From: Bifidobacterium reuteri DSM 23975
GTDB taxonomy: Bacteria; Actinomycetota; Actinomycetes; Actinomycetales; Bifidobacteriaceae
Length of the DNA stretch: 64,000 bases
Assembly (NCBI RefSeq): GCF_000741695.1
Contig: NZ_JGZK01000001.1
Span: forward strand, 124,001 to 188,000
Direction: 5' to 3'
Program-made: the position numbers and the translations under genes
In this document: in pieces, positions 6,948-15,688 of the stretch
How the letters are laid out: every line of letters begins with the position of its first letter
Numbering within the stretch: position 1 is the first letter of the stretch
Notes under the pieces: generated by a model
What the model was told of the DNA's origin: nothing
Databases searched by the model: none
The model's input: only the letters and a program-made list of their open reading frames with translations

Positions 6948-8546
6948 ATGTCATGCACCACCATTCTCATCGGCAAGAACGCCAGCTACGACGGCTCCAC
7001 CATCATCGCCCGCGACGACGATTCCGGTTCCGGCCGTTACGATCCCAAACACCTCGTCGCCGTGGCGCCCGAAGACCAGCCCCGGCATTACCGCAGCGTG
7101 CTGAGCCATGTGGAAGTCGACCTGCCCGACGATCCCTGCCGGTACACCATCGCGCCGAACGTGCTACACAACCGTGGCGTACTGGCCGAGGCAGGCGCCA
7201 ACGAACATAACGTGGCGATGAGCGCCACCGAAACCATCGCGGTCAACGAGCGGGTGCTCGCCGCAGACCCGCTGGTCGAATTCAAACCCGCTCAAGGTGA
7301 GCCCGGCGACCCTGATTACCGCCCCGAACAGCCGGGCGGCATCGGCGAGGAGGACATCATCACCCTCGTCCTGCCGTACGTCACCACCGCGCGAGAGGGA
7401 GTGGCCCGGTTCGGTGAACTGCTGGAGGCCTACGGCACCTATGAGTCGAACGGCGTGATTATCTCGGATGTGGACGAGATCTGGTATGTCGAGACGATCG
7501 GCGGCCATCGTTGGATCGCACGCCGTGTGCCGGACGACTGCTACGCCACCATCCCCAACCAGCTCGGCGTCGACGACTTCGACCTGACCGATGCGTTCGG
7601 CAGGCAGCGCGAATACATGTGCAGTGCGGACCTGCGCGAGTTCATCGTCGAGCATTATCTCGACCGCACGATGGGGGTGCCCGCTGTGTCTGGTGGCCGT
7701 CATTCCCACAGCGCCGGTTTCGGGGCCGTTGCCGGGGCGAACTCCGGTACAGCCAGCAATTTCAATCCGCGCAAGGTCTTCGGCACAAATACTGCCAAAG
7801 ACCATATCTACAACACGCCGCGCGCCTGGTACATGCAACGTTATCTCAACCCCAGTGAGGACTGGGATTCGCCGACCGCCCGGTATACGCCGGAATCCAG
7901 CGACATCCCATGGTGCCGCGTGCCGGAAGACAAGGTGACCCTCGAGGATGTCGATTTTCTGCTCTCGAGCCATTTCGAGGGCACGCCGTACGACCCGTAC
8001 GGGACCAAGGGCACCGCCGAATCGCGCCACCGCTATCGTCCGATCGGTGTGAACCGCACTGGACATATGGTGGCGATTCAGCTGCGCCCGTACGTCCCGG
8101 CGTGCAGCCGTGCGGTGATGTGGGTGTCCTTCGGTTCCGGCCCGTTCACCACCATCGCCCCGTTCTATGCGAACGTTGACGATACGCCCGCCTACCTGCG
8201 CGATACCACAGCCACCGTGTCCACCGACAACCTGTACTGGACGAACCGTCTGATCGCGGTGATCGCCGACGCGCACTGGTTCGAGACCCGCAATGCCATC
8301 GAGGGGTATGCGGAAGGCGTCCGCGCGTTCGGTCATCGTCTGGTTGAGCAGACCGATGCGCAGGTGGCCGAGGGTGGTTATGGCGACGAGGACGTGCGCG
8401 CCGTGCCGGCGGTGCTGGTGGTCACCAACGAGCGCATGGCCGACTATCTGCGCGAACATACGCTCGAGTTGCTCGACAAGGTGACGTACATCGCCAGCAA
8501 TCTCATGCATAACGGCTTCGCCATGTCCGATCGCTGGACGGACTAG
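6948..8546 (+). CDS. C69-family dipeptidase (PepD-like)
   Basis: A 532-residue N-terminal-nucleophile hydrolase of peptidase family C69, which cleaves dipeptides. The protein begins MSCTTILIGKNASYDGSTIIARDDD. Cys3 would become the nucleophile after removal of the first two residues, so I chose the ATG at 6948 over the GTG at 6939. The conserved NEHNVAMSATET block follows near residue 85, then GGIGEEDI and the DEIWYVETIGGHRWIARRVPDD segment. Length fits the lactobacillus/bifidobacterium PepD group. No signal peptide is seen, so it should be cytosolic and serve peptide nutrition. It stands alone; the only candidate control element is the palindrome covering its start. Confidence 0.9.
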   Translation: MSCTTILIGKNASYDGSTIIARDDDSGSGRYDPKHLVAVAPEDQPRHYRSVLSHVEVDLPDDPCRYTIAPNVLHNRGVLAEAGANEHNVAMSATETIAVNERVLAADPLVEFKPAQGEPGDPDYRPEQPGGIGEEDIITLVLPYVTTAREGVARFGELLEAYGTYESNGVIISDVDEIWYVETIGGHRWIARRVPDDCYATIPNQLGVDDFDLTDAFGRQREYMCSADLREFIVEHYLDRTMGVPAVSGGRHSHSAGFGAVAGANSGTASNFNPRKVFGTNTAKDHIYNTPRAWYMQRYLNPSEDWDSPTARYTPESSDIPWCRVPEDKVTLEDVDFLLSSHFEGTPYDPYGTKGTAESRHRYRPIGVNRTGHMVAIQLRPYVPACSRAVMWVSFGSGPFTTIAPFYANVDDTPAYLRDTTATVSTDNLYWTNRLIAVIADAHWFETRNAIEGYAEGVRAFGHRLVEQTDAQVAEGGYGDEDVRAVPAVLVVTNERMADYLREHTLELLDKVTYIASNLMHNGFAMSDRWTD

Positions 8547-8559
8547 TTATATCCTCGGC

Positions 8560-8850
8560 TGAGTATGAGATTTGCCCTGCTGAGTGGTGTGTAAGCGGGG
8601 CGGATCCTCGGTGAGATGGATGATTTGCCCTGCTGGCGTCCCTCAATGGGGCAAACCCTCGGTTGGCTATGGAATTTGCCTCACTAAGAGCCTCTCAGTG
8701 AGGCAAAACAACGGGGTATGCGATGTTATGCGCCGCTGAGTGTTGCTAGCGGGGCGGATCCTCGGTCGGTCATAGGTGTTGCCCCGTTTAAGGGTATGCA
8801 GGCGCGTCAAAATCCCGATTGAACCGATGATTTGCCCCGATGGAGACGAA
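8560..8850. repeat. array of degenerate ~52-bp units (TTTGCC family)
   Basis: The gene-free stretch 8547-8953 carries repeated pieces of the type GATTTGCCCTGCTG and AGCGGGGCGGATCCTCGGT (the latter at about 8595-8613 and 8751-8769). They also form small hairpins such as TTTGCCTCACT with AGTGAGGCAAA. The same unit forms a longer array at 48.2-48.8 kb. No protein or spacer structure is seen. Confidence 0.6.
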
Positions 8851-8939
8851 TACGCGCAGTGACGACGCCGGATTGGCGACGTAGGCCGCGACGGATGCCT
8901 GGCCGCCGGACGAATACGCGCAGTGACGACGCCGGATTG
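8845..8939. repeat. 31-bp direct repeat, 64-bp spacing
   Basis: A 31-bp segment starting GACGAATACGCGCAGTG is present exactly at 8845-8875 and 8909-8939. It lies just after the stop of the minus-strand glycosyltransferase gene. Confidence 0.75.
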
Positions 8940-8953
8940 ACGACAGTGCCGAA

Positions 8954-9997
8954 TCAGTTGAAACCGACGACCTTTTCGGCGATGGCGTAGCCATTGCGCA
9001 CCAACCAACGGCCGCTCTTGCCGGGGAGGTTGATCGCCCGGGACATGAGCTTGCCCCGCACGTCATGCCCGATGGCCGGCGAGTATTCGTCAAGCGCCGC
9101 CCAGAGTTCGCGTTTCTTGGCATAGTTCGCCTTGTCCCGCGACAGAATCAGGAACACCGAGGTCACGCATGATTCGATGGCCAGGAAGTGGATCATGTAC
9201 CGATACAGGCCGTCCGGCACCGTGCCGCGCTCCGGCGTGGCCTCGGTCATCAGCCGGTTGACGAGCCGCAGCTGGTCCACACGGCGAATCATGACGTCCG
9301 TCTGCACGCTCTGCCCCTCGCGCCCGATGAAATAGTGGTAGAACGGCACGTCCAGATACTGTATGCGACTGACCCACGGGAACGGCTGGTACGAGTAGTA
9401 GAAGTCCACGTAGAACGTGTGCTCCGGCAGCTTGAGCCCCGAATCGCGCACCACCTGGGTGCGGAAGGTGAGCGCATGCATGATGATGTACTGCGCCAGC
9501 CCGAAATGCCCCAGGTCATCCCAGCCGAGCACACGGCCGGCCGGGATGACGCGGCGGAAGTTCACCGTGTGCTTGTGGCGCTTGGCCACCTTGTCGTAGA
9601 CGTAGTTGGTGACGAGCATGTCGATGGGTTTGGCGGCCTCGCGCTGCGCCCGCAGTGTGGCCATCACGGTATTGATGGCCTGCGGGTCGACCCAATCGTC
9701 CGCATCCACCACTTTGACGTACATGCCGCGCGCCGCCGCCAGCCCTGTGTTCACCGCGCCGCCATGTCCCTTGTTCTCCTGATGGATGGCCCGTACGATT
9801 CCGGGATTGTTGCGCTCGAGCTTCTGCGCGTATGCCAGCGTGCCGTCCTTGGAACCATCGTCCACAATCAGCACTTCGATGTCCTGAGTGTCCGAGGCGG
9901 AGAGAATCGAGTTGACGCAGCGGTCAAGATAGGACTCCATATTGTATGCGGGGATTACGAAGGTGAGCGTCTTTGCCGTCGTTGCCGCGTTGGCCAT
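8954..9997 (-). CDS. family 2 glycosyltransferase
   Basis: A 347-residue GT2 (GT-A fold) glycosyltransferase. It transfers a sugar from a nucleotide donor, probably to a surface glycan or teichoic-type polymer. It shows FVIPAYNMESYLDRCVNSIL at the N-terminus, VLIVDDGSKDGT, the HQENKGHGGAVNTGL loop and the metal-binding VVDADDW. These match the EpsJ/TagA-like GT2 group of Firmicutes and bifidobacteria. No transmembrane segment is obvious, so it would act at the inner face of the membrane. I prefer the ATG at 9997 (MANAATT), which has GTGAGGATG upstream, over the ATG at 10024. It is monocistronic with no polysaccharide genes beside it, so the acceptor cannot be inferred. Confidence 0.88.
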   Translation of the reverse strand: MANAATTAKTLTFVIPAYNMESYLDRCVNSILSASDTQDIEVLIVDDGSKDGTLAYAQKLERNNPGIVRAIHQENKGHGGAVNTGLAAARGMYVKVVDADDWVDPQAINTVMATLRAQREAAKPIDMLVTNYVYDKVAKRHKHTVNFRRVIPAGRVLGWDDLGHFGLAQYIIMHALTFRTQVVRDSGLKLPEHTFYVDFYYSYQPFPWVSRIQYLDVPFYHYFIGREGQSVQTDVMIRRVDQLRLVNRLMTEATPERGTVPDGLYRYMIHFLAIESCVTSVFLILSRDKANYAKKRELWAALDEYSPAIGHDVRGKLMSRAINLPGKSGRWLVRNGYAIAEKVVGFN

Positions 9998-10283
9998 ACC
10001 AGTTACATCCTCACATGGTTCCATCGAAGGTTGCGAATCGCGGGCCGCGGACTGCGGGTCGTGCGAAACGCAACACGGATTTCGTTCGTTTGCTGTTCAA
10101 ACCGTAGCACTTCGCCACGGTGAATGATAGGCGCGTTACGCAAGATGCCACGTCTGTTGCATATTCTGCACGCCTGCAGTATTACGCTGCCGTACTAAGA
10201 CAAGGCTTGACTGGTATGTGGCGTCAGTAGTTCGTTGATGGATTGACTACCCCTCAGTCCCGCTTCGCGGGACAGCTCGTCCT

Positions 10284-10478
10284 GCAATCAGGGACGCGCT
10301 CCGCGCGGCATCCTGCTGGCTCGCCTGTCGGCTCGCACGTTGCCTACAAACAGCTCCGCTGTTTGCTTCACGGCAACGGTCCCGCAATCACGGACGCGCT
10401 CCGCGCGGCATCCTGCTGGCTCGCCTGTTGGCTCGCACGTTGCCTACAAACAGCTCCGCTGTTTGCTTCACGGCAACG
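10284..10478. mobile_element. MITE-like dispersed repeat, copy C with tandem duplication
   Basis: The interior of the dispersed repeat (GGACGCGCTCCGCGCGG then the CGTTGCC ... GGCAACG hairpin) occurs twice, at 10284-10378 and 10384-10478. The two 95-bp units are exactly 100 bp apart and differ at only two positions. A damaged left part begins near 10229, and clean terminal repeats are missing. It sits in the 666-bp gap between the glycosyltransferase and tetR genes; nothing else is recognisable there. Confidence 0.75.
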
Positions 10479-10663
10479 TCCTGACAAGGGGAGCCGGAAA
10501 GAGATACAAGCAACGAACTTCTGACGCAGGATACTAGGTTGGTCAGGATTGGCCACGGCTGGTCAGCTCTAACAGGACCGGGGCTCGGCGATGGCCAGTA
10601 ACTGCGGCGGCTTGTCGGACAGTGTGAATGTGTCGCTTGGCTGTCCGGCGTCCTACTCGCGTC

Positions 10664-11497
10664 CTACTCGGTGATGTTCTCGCCGGCCGGATTGCCGTTC
10701 ATGGCATCGGTCTCGTTGCTCGCGCTGGCGTCGTCAACGTCGGTGCCCGTGCTGCTGACGGTGTCAATGACACTGTCAGCGCTGTCACACGATATCGCCG
10801 GCAGCTCGCGCTGGCTACCGCGTTGCCTCCGCTGCGCTTCACGCTCGGCCTCACGCTGCGCCTCGCGTTGTGCCCGCGCGCCCTCGAACAGCAGCTGCGG
10901 CTTGGAATTGAGCCGGCTCAGACCATGCCACGCCAGATCCACAATGTATGCGGCGAGCTGCTCCTTGCTTACCTTCGGCCGGTCTGCCCAGTACTGGCCG
11001 GTGAATACGGTCATGCCCACCAGCATCTGCGCGTAGTACGGCACGCCCTTGACGGACAGCTTCTGTCGCTTGAAGGTGTCGGAGAGGATGTCCTCGACCC
11101 TCAGTGAGATATCGCCCAGCAACGAGTTGAACGATCCGGACGGGTCGGTGCTGGGGGAGTCGCGCACCAGCACCTGGAAGCCCTCCGCGTTCTCCTCGAT
11201 GTAGGTGAGCAACGCCAGCGCGGTCCGTTCCACGATGCGGCGCGGGTGGATGTCCGGATTATCCAGCGCCTCGGTGAGCGTGGTGGTCAGCGCGCGCATC
11301 TCGCGGTCCACGATTACCGCGTAAAGACCCTCCTTGCCGCCGAAATGCTCGTAGACAATAGGCTTGGAAACCTTGGCGTGCGCGGCGATTTCCTCGACGC
11401 TCACCGCCTCGAACCCTTTGGCGGCGAACAGGGAACGGCCTACTGCGATGAGCTGTTCGCGTCGCTGCAGCGACGTCATACGTGAGGAATGTGCCAT
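10664..11497 (-). CDS. TetR-family transcriptional regulator
   Basis: A 277-residue TetR-type repressor. Residues about 10-60 hold the HTH domain, with QLIAVGRSLFAAKGFEAVSVEEIAAHAKVSKPIVYEHFGGKEGLYAVIV. The middle is the usual helical ligand-binding core. The last ~75 residues are atypical: an Arg/Glu-rich heptad-like stretch (AQREAQREAEREAQRRQRG) and then an Asp/Ser/Thr-rich tail, making it longer than the family norm of about 200. It stands alone, divergent from the SPFH locus, which is the first candidate target, but no shared palindrome was seen. The start could also be the second Met at 11479. Confidence 0.85.
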   Translation of the reverse strand: MAHSSRMTSLQRREQLIAVGRSLFAAKGFEAVSVEEIAAHAKVSKPIVYEHFGGKEGLYAVIVDREMRALTTTLTEALDNPDIHPRRIVERTALALLTYIEENAEGFQVLVRDSPSTDPSGSFNSLLGDISLRVEDILSDTFKRQKLSVKGVPYYAQMLVGMTVFTGQYWADRPKVSKEQLAAYIVDLAWHGLSRLNSKPQLLFEGARAQREAQREAEREAQRRQRGSQRELPAISCDSADSVIDTVSSTGTDVDDASASNETDAMNGNPAGENITE

Positions 11498-11584
11498 AGC
11501 GTTCAGCTTAGCCGGTGGGCGGGCCGGTTGGAATCGGCGGTGCCGGTGGGAGTGAAATTGGTTGCGGGTGACTTACCTCGGCTT

Positions 11585-11629
11585 ATACGCAGCTGCCCAT
11601 ACGAAGTGGCTCATACGCAGCTGCCCATA
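11585..11629. repeat. 17-bp direct repeat upstream of the SPFH locus
   Basis: ATACGCAGCTGCCCATA is present at 11585-11601 and 11613-11629, a period of 28 bp. It lies in the divergent region between tetR and the SPFH locus and could be a pair of regulator sites. Confidence 0.45.
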
Positions 11630-11724
11630 TGTAAAAAGATGGACAAAGTGCGTTTTCTGTCATATATGAGTGGCAAAATCATCATCGACAGGCATAGTGC
11701 CTGTTTCTCAGGAAGGAGGCTGAT

Positions 11725-11751
11725 ATGACCGTTGCATATACCGCTCGGTGA
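11725..11751 (+). CDS. possible 8-residue leader peptide
   Basis: ATG at 11725 is preceded by GGAAGGAGG, one of the best ribosome sites in the window, yet the frame (MTVAYTAR) ends after eight codons. Its TGA overlaps the ATG of the next tiny frame (TGATG). This looks like a translated leader for the downstream locus rather than a functional protein. Inference only. Confidence 0.4.
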   Translation: MTVAYTAR

Positions 11752-11828
11752 TGTCAACTATGCGTGGGGGGGGGGTCTCTCCTGAGCTAGTGGTGTTCGT
11801 CAGCCTTCTGAGAGTCCGAAGAAGGTAA
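11751..11828 (+). CDS. possible 25-residue mini-ORF containing a G10 tract
   Basis: This frame reads MSTMRGGGVSPELVVFVSLLRVRRR, starts in the stop of the leader ORF and ends 5 nt before the ATG at 11834. Codons 6-8 lie in an uninterrupted run of ten G (11766-11775). Slippage in that run would change where translation ends relative to the next start. Its reality rests on the overlaps and the strong upstream ribosome site. Confidence 0.35.
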   Translation: MSTMRGGGVSPELVVFVSLLRVRRR

Positions 11829-11833
11829 ATCTC

Positions 11834-12535
11834 ATGGCGAATACATACAAAGACGATATCGCGTCTCTCGATAAGGACTACTCGGTCGGTGTCCAGAAGG
11901 CATATGATGCCGCGAAGCAGCAGCTTGCGCAGGTGAATACCGCCAACCTTGAAGGCACTGACCGTGCACTTCCGCAGGATCTGGGCAATAAGCTGGATTC
12001 GACGTTCACTCAGTTCGCGCAGGCCAAGCAGCAGAAGAGCGCTGAAATCACTCCGAAGAAAGAGGCGCTGAAGAAGCGTCATCTGATTTTCCTGCTGGTG
12101 CAGCTCGCGCTGATCGTACTGGGTCTTATCATTGCTTTCAAGGCTGGCGGCGACAGCGCGGGCATGTTCGGCTGGTTGATGCTGATCGCCGGAATCATCT
12201 GCCACTTCATCTTCTCCTCCATGGACAAGAAGGCCGCCGCCGCGCTGGCTCAGGAATGGCGCTCGCTGTTCGGCGCGTATCAGGCGACGTTCGGCCACAA
12301 GGAGACTCTGCACCAGTCCGCCAGCGGACTGTACAAGGACATCGACGACCTGTACCTGCGCAGCCTGGATCCGCAGCAGCGCGGTTTCGAGATGCAGAAC
12401 CGCCAGCTGCAGAAGCAGATGGAGGCGCAGAACGAGCAGCATGAGCAGGCCATGGCCATGCAGGCTGCCCAGATGAAGCAGATGCAGAGCATGATTGACG
12501 AGCAGCGCAACACGAACGCGATGCTGCGCGGCTAA
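11834..12535 (+). CDS. two-span membrane protein with coiled-coil tail, SPFH locus
   Basis: A 233-residue protein I do not recognise by family. It has a helical polar N-terminus (1-75), two adjacent hydrophobic segments at about 83-103 and 108-127, and a long C-terminal helix rich in Gln, Met and Glu (180-225) that is probably a coiled coil. The start has GAAGGTAAA upstream. It is first of five closely spaced genes (gaps of 6, 39 and about 98 nt, then an overlap). By layout it resembles the two-span partners found beside SPFH proteins in Bacillus ydjGHI, but sequence similarity cannot be claimed from here. Confidence 0.75.
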   Translation: MANTYKDDIASLDKDYSVGVQKAYDAAKQQLAQVNTANLEGTDRALPQDLGNKLDSTFTQFAQAKQQKSAEITPKKEALKKRHLIFLLVQLALIVLGLIIAFKAGGDSAGMFGWLMLIAGIICHFIFSSMDKKAAAALAQEWRSLFGAYQATFGHKETLHQSASGLYKDIDDLYLRSLDPQQRGFEMQNRQLQKQMEAQNEQHEQAMAMQAAQMKQMQSMIDEQRNTNAMLRG

Positions 12536-12541
12536 TCAAAT

Positions 12542-13123
12542 ATGGTATCGGTGAATGATCAGATGGAATGCCCCGGTTGCGGGGCTTCCGTCGCTTTACG
12601 GGATGAAGTGTGCGCCTTCTGCGGTAGAAAGCTCACATTCACTTCCTTGAATTTCAAGGAAGTGAGAAAAGCCACGTACAAGGAGTCGGCGAAATTCCTG
12701 GACGCATACAAGGGCGCGTTGAAGAATTCCCCCGACAACCCCGAAGTACTGGCTTCGTTGGGCTATGTGCTTCTGGACCGAGGGCAGTATGCGGAGGCGG
12801 CCGACACGCTCGATAAGGCCGCGGCCAACGGAGCGGACAATCCGGACGTGCTGTTCCGAGCGGCGCTCGCCAGATACAAGACGAAACGACCATTCCAAAT
12901 CACGCTGCGTGAGGCGGAGAAGATCATCGCCTGCATCGATTCGGCGATCGCCATGGAACCTCATCCTGAATATCTGTTCGTTAAGGCGGAGCTCATCAAA
13001 CAGTTATTTGAACGGCGTTTCGTCCGGTACCGGGAACGCTCATCCGATGTGTTGGCTCAAGCGAACTCGTCCGGTTTGTCGGCCAGCGACCGGGCGGATT
13101 TGGAATCATTGCTCAACGGGTGA
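12542..13123 (+). CDS. zinc-ribbon/TPR protein, SPFH locus
   Basis: The 193-residue protein opens with a CPGC...CAFC zinc ribbon (residues 9-27), followed by tetratricopeptide-like helices (NPEVLASLGYVLLDRGQYAEAADTLDKAAA near 60-95). It is probably a cytosolic adaptor that binds another member of the locus. Its start is 6 nt behind the preceding stop, so the two are co-translated. No enzyme motif is seen. Confidence 0.75.
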   Translation: MVSVNDQMECPGCGASVALRDEVCAFCGRKLTFTSLNFKEVRKATYKESAKFLDAYKGALKNSPDNPEVLASLGYVLLDRGQYAEAADTLDKAAANGADNPDVLFRAALARYKTKRPFQITLREAEKIIACIDSAIAMEPHPEYLFVKAELIKQLFERRFVRYRERSSDVLAQANSSGLSASDRADLESLLNG

Positions 13124-13162
13124 AGCAACGAGTCGCCGCATAGGCATGGAGAGAAATGGATT

Positions 13163-13579
13163 ATGGCAGTTTATAGCTTTCAGGAAATGATACGATGCCG
13201 CAAGGAAATGGCGATGAAAGCCTGCGGCATCTTTGATGAAGAGGAAGTCGGGCGCATCGACCCGATTTCATACGCCGAAAAATCCGGTGATCATTTCTTC
13301 GTCACCGTCTGGATGTTCGGTAACAAGAAGATCTACTCGGCGATGATGGAGATACTTCCCGGGAATTGGCCCGATCCGGAGAGCGGATACGGGAGGGCGT
13401 TCTTCGATGTCTACCGTTTCAAAAACATCAATGACATTCGAGTGGATGATTACGGCTGCGTCATCACATTGAACACGGGAAAGAAGCTCGAGCTGAACTC
13501 GAACTGTTTGGAAGGCAAGGATGCCTTCGCGTTCTCGGCGCATGGCCTTGTCAGCCTTTGGGACGAATACGACGACTGA
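13163..13579 (+). CDS. hypothetical soluble protein, SPFH locus
   Basis: A 138-residue protein with no hydrophobic segment and no family I recognise. Aromatic and charged residues are evenly spread, as in a small folded domain. It lies 39 nt after the zinc-ribbon gene and 98 nt before the SPFH gene, so it probably belongs to the same transcript. Confidence 0.65.
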   Translation: MAVYSFQEMIRCRKEMAMKACGIFDEEEVGRIDPISYAEKSGDHFFVTVWMFGNKKIYSAMMEILPGNWPDPESGYGRAFFDVYRFKNINDIRVDDYGCVITLNTGKKLELNSNCLEGKDAFAFSAHGLVSLWDEYDD

Positions 13580-13677
13580 CAAGGCCGTGAACCAGGCCTC
13601 CCATACATGGGCTGGGCGGATACGCCCGTCCAGCCCATGACAACAAGAGTAATTCGGCGCTGAAAAGGAACATGGCG

Positions 13678-14850
13678 ATGGCACTATTCGGTAAGAATCC
13701 TAATGAGATCAATTACGTAGGTGGAGAAAAACACTTTGCCGATGTCATAAAAAACAGGTCGGCAAATGACACATTGATCTTCCGCAATCCCGAAGAGGAT
13801 TTCAATCATGGCTCCACTCTGGTGGTGCAACCCGGCGAACAGGCGATATTCGTCAATGAGGGGCAATATCGAGCAGGTGTTCGATCAGGCACGTATACGT
13901 TGACCACCTCCAATTACCCCTTCATTTCACGGTTGCGTAACGCGCTTTCCGGGGGAATCTCCACATTCAACTGCGTGGTGTATTTCGTCCGCATCGCTAC
14001 GAGCCGTGAAATCATGTGGGGCACCGATACGCCGATCAAAGTCATGGACAAGGCGTATGGCGATCAGTTCACTGGCGTCGGCGTGGAAACCGAGGTCGGG
14101 GCTCGGGGTTCGTACAGGGTCAAGGTTTCAGATGCGGGACTGTTCCTGACCACTCTCATTGGCGGCAACTATGACCTGACCGATCAGGAGAGTCTCCGTG
14201 ATTTCTTCAGGAACCAGTTCCTGAGCCATATTCTGGCATTCCTGACTCGTGAACTGACCAATTGGAACCAGCCGCTGATCAGCGCTCCGGCCAACGTGAT
14301 CGCGTACTCCCAGTCGATTCAGAAGGAACTCGAGCCGGTTGCGGGCGAGTATGGTCTGGAGATGCTGAACTTCAACATCTCCGGAATGAAGATCTTCGAC
14401 AATGAGGAGAGGCGGCAGGCTCAGGCTCTGGCGACGAAGAACCGCGAACAGTACTTCGGGCAGATGGCTGCGGGCGCAGGTGCCGCTGCGGCGGCGGTCG
14501 GCCAGCAGCAGGCGTATCAGACGCTGGGCACCAATTACCAGCAGGCGCAGGTGCTGGAGGCGATGAATCAGGCCGCAGCGAATCCGGGTGGCGAGAGCGG
14601 TGCGCTGATGGGCGCCGGCATGGGGCTGACCATGGGCGCCGGATTGGGGCAGATGATTCCCGGGCTTATGGGACAGACCCTGCAGGCCGCGGCTGCGGCA
14701 CCGGGGGCGTCCGGCACCGCAGCTCAGCCGTCCGCGAGCAAGGGCGACCCCATGGAACGTCTGTCGAAATTGAAGCAAATGTCGGATGCCGGACTCATCA
14801 GCACCGAGGAATATGAGTCCAAGAAGGCAGAAATCCTCAAGGAGCTGTGA
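13678..14850 (+). CDS. SPFH-domain protein with C-terminal SHOCT motif
   Basis: A 390-residue member of the stomatin/prohibitin/flotillin superfamily, close in architecture to Bacillus YdjI. These proteins form membrane-associated oligomers linked to membrane stress. Residues about 20-260 are the SPFH domain (LVVQPGEQAIFVNEGQ ... FRNQFLSHILAFLTRELTN). A Gly/Ala/Gln-rich linker follows, and the last ~30 residues (LSKLKQMSDAGLISTEEYESKKAEILKEL) are a SHOCT motif. I use the ATG at 13678, 8 nt after AAGGAA, rather than the one at 13672. There is no transmembrane helix of its own, so it probably docks on the membrane partners encoded around it. Confidence 0.85.
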   Translation: MALFGKNPNEINYVGGEKHFADVIKNRSANDTLIFRNPEEDFNHGSTLVVQPGEQAIFVNEGQYRAGVRSGTYTLTTSNYPFISRLRNALSGGISTFNCVVYFVRIATSREIMWGTDTPIKVMDKAYGDQFTGVGVETEVGARGSYRVKVSDAGLFLTTLIGGNYDLTDQESLRDFFRNQFLSHILAFLTRELTNWNQPLISAPANVIAYSQSIQKELEPVAGEYGLEMLNFNISGMKIFDNEERRQAQALATKNREQYFGQMAAGAGAAAAAVGQQQAYQTLGTNYQQAQVLEAMNQAAANPGGESGALMGAGMGLTMGAGLGQMIPGLMGQTLQAAAAAPGASGTAAQPSASKGDPMERLSKLKQMSDAGLISTEEYESKKAEILKEL

Positions 14851-15569
14851 ACACGACCATGACACGTTATCTTTCTTCGATCATCGCGACGGTATTCTTT
14901 GCGGTGGCGATTGCGGCGTTCGGCTTCCAGCTGGCTGTTTTCGAGTTCGCACCCATTGCCCAGTACGTCGTGCTGTCGTTCATGCTGGTGTTCACCGTCC
15001 TCATCTGGGTTGCCGACGCGCAAGCGAGCCGTCAAATGGTGGGGCGCGACCTGTACCACCGCATCATAGCCGAGAACGGTCTGTTCCCCATCGTCGGATA
15101 CCTCGTGCAGTGCGTGTTCGCGCTGTTGTATGGTCTCGCATGGAACACGGTGCTTAACCCGGTGGCCACCGGATTGCGGCTCGTTTTGCCGAAGGGCTTG
15201 TTCCTCCCTCTGATCGTCGAACTGGTTATTACCGCCGTGGTCGTGGTGTTCTGGCTGGGCAACGTCCGGGCGAACGATCACACCGCGCTGCAGCACGTCG
15301 AACATGAAGCGAAGATTTCCAGCAAGGAGCAGCTCAAAGGGCAGGTGCTGCTACTCAAGCAGCGTGTCGGCTCCGCTGATTCGAGCAAGGCCGAGACAAT
15401 GCGTTTCATCGAGCAGAAAGTCTCCGCGCTCCCATTGAATCCCTCCGCGTCGGCGCTGCCGTTATACCAGCAGGCGATTCAGCTGATTATCGCCGCGAAC
15501 CAGACACCGGGAGAGGTGACGCTGGAGACGCTGGAGAACATCAAGCGCGCCGTCGCCATGGTGCGCTGA
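14847..15569 (+). CDS. multi-span membrane protein, SPFH locus
   Basis: A 240-residue protein with four hydrophobic segments (about 8-30, 36-57, 80-100 and 115-138) and a cytosolic C-terminal helical domain of roughly 95 residues. The GTG start overlaps the preceding TGA (GTGA); an in-frame ATG follows at 14859. It closes the five-gene locus. I recognise no family. Its placement beside an SPFH protein suggests it is the membrane anchor for that complex. Confidence 0.72.
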   Translation: MNTTMTRYLSSIIATVFFAVAIAAFGFQLAVFEFAPIAQYVVLSFMLVFTVLIWVADAQASRQMVGRDLYHRIIAENGLFPIVGYLVQCVFALLYGLAWNTVLNPVATGLRLVLPKGLFLPLIVELVITAVVVVFWLGNVRANDHTALQHVEHEAKISSKEQLKGQVLLLKQRVGSADSSKAETMRFIEQKVSALPLNPSASALPLYQQAIQLIIAANQTPGEVTLETLENIKRAVAMVR

Positions 15570-15688
15570 GCCTATCCGCATTTCGTTACTTCAGGCCGTG
15601 GCGCTGATAAGAACGCCGCGGCCTTCTTTGATGTGTGCGCATGATGTGTGCGGAAAGCAATACCAAGGCGTGCGTAGACTTGGCAGGT

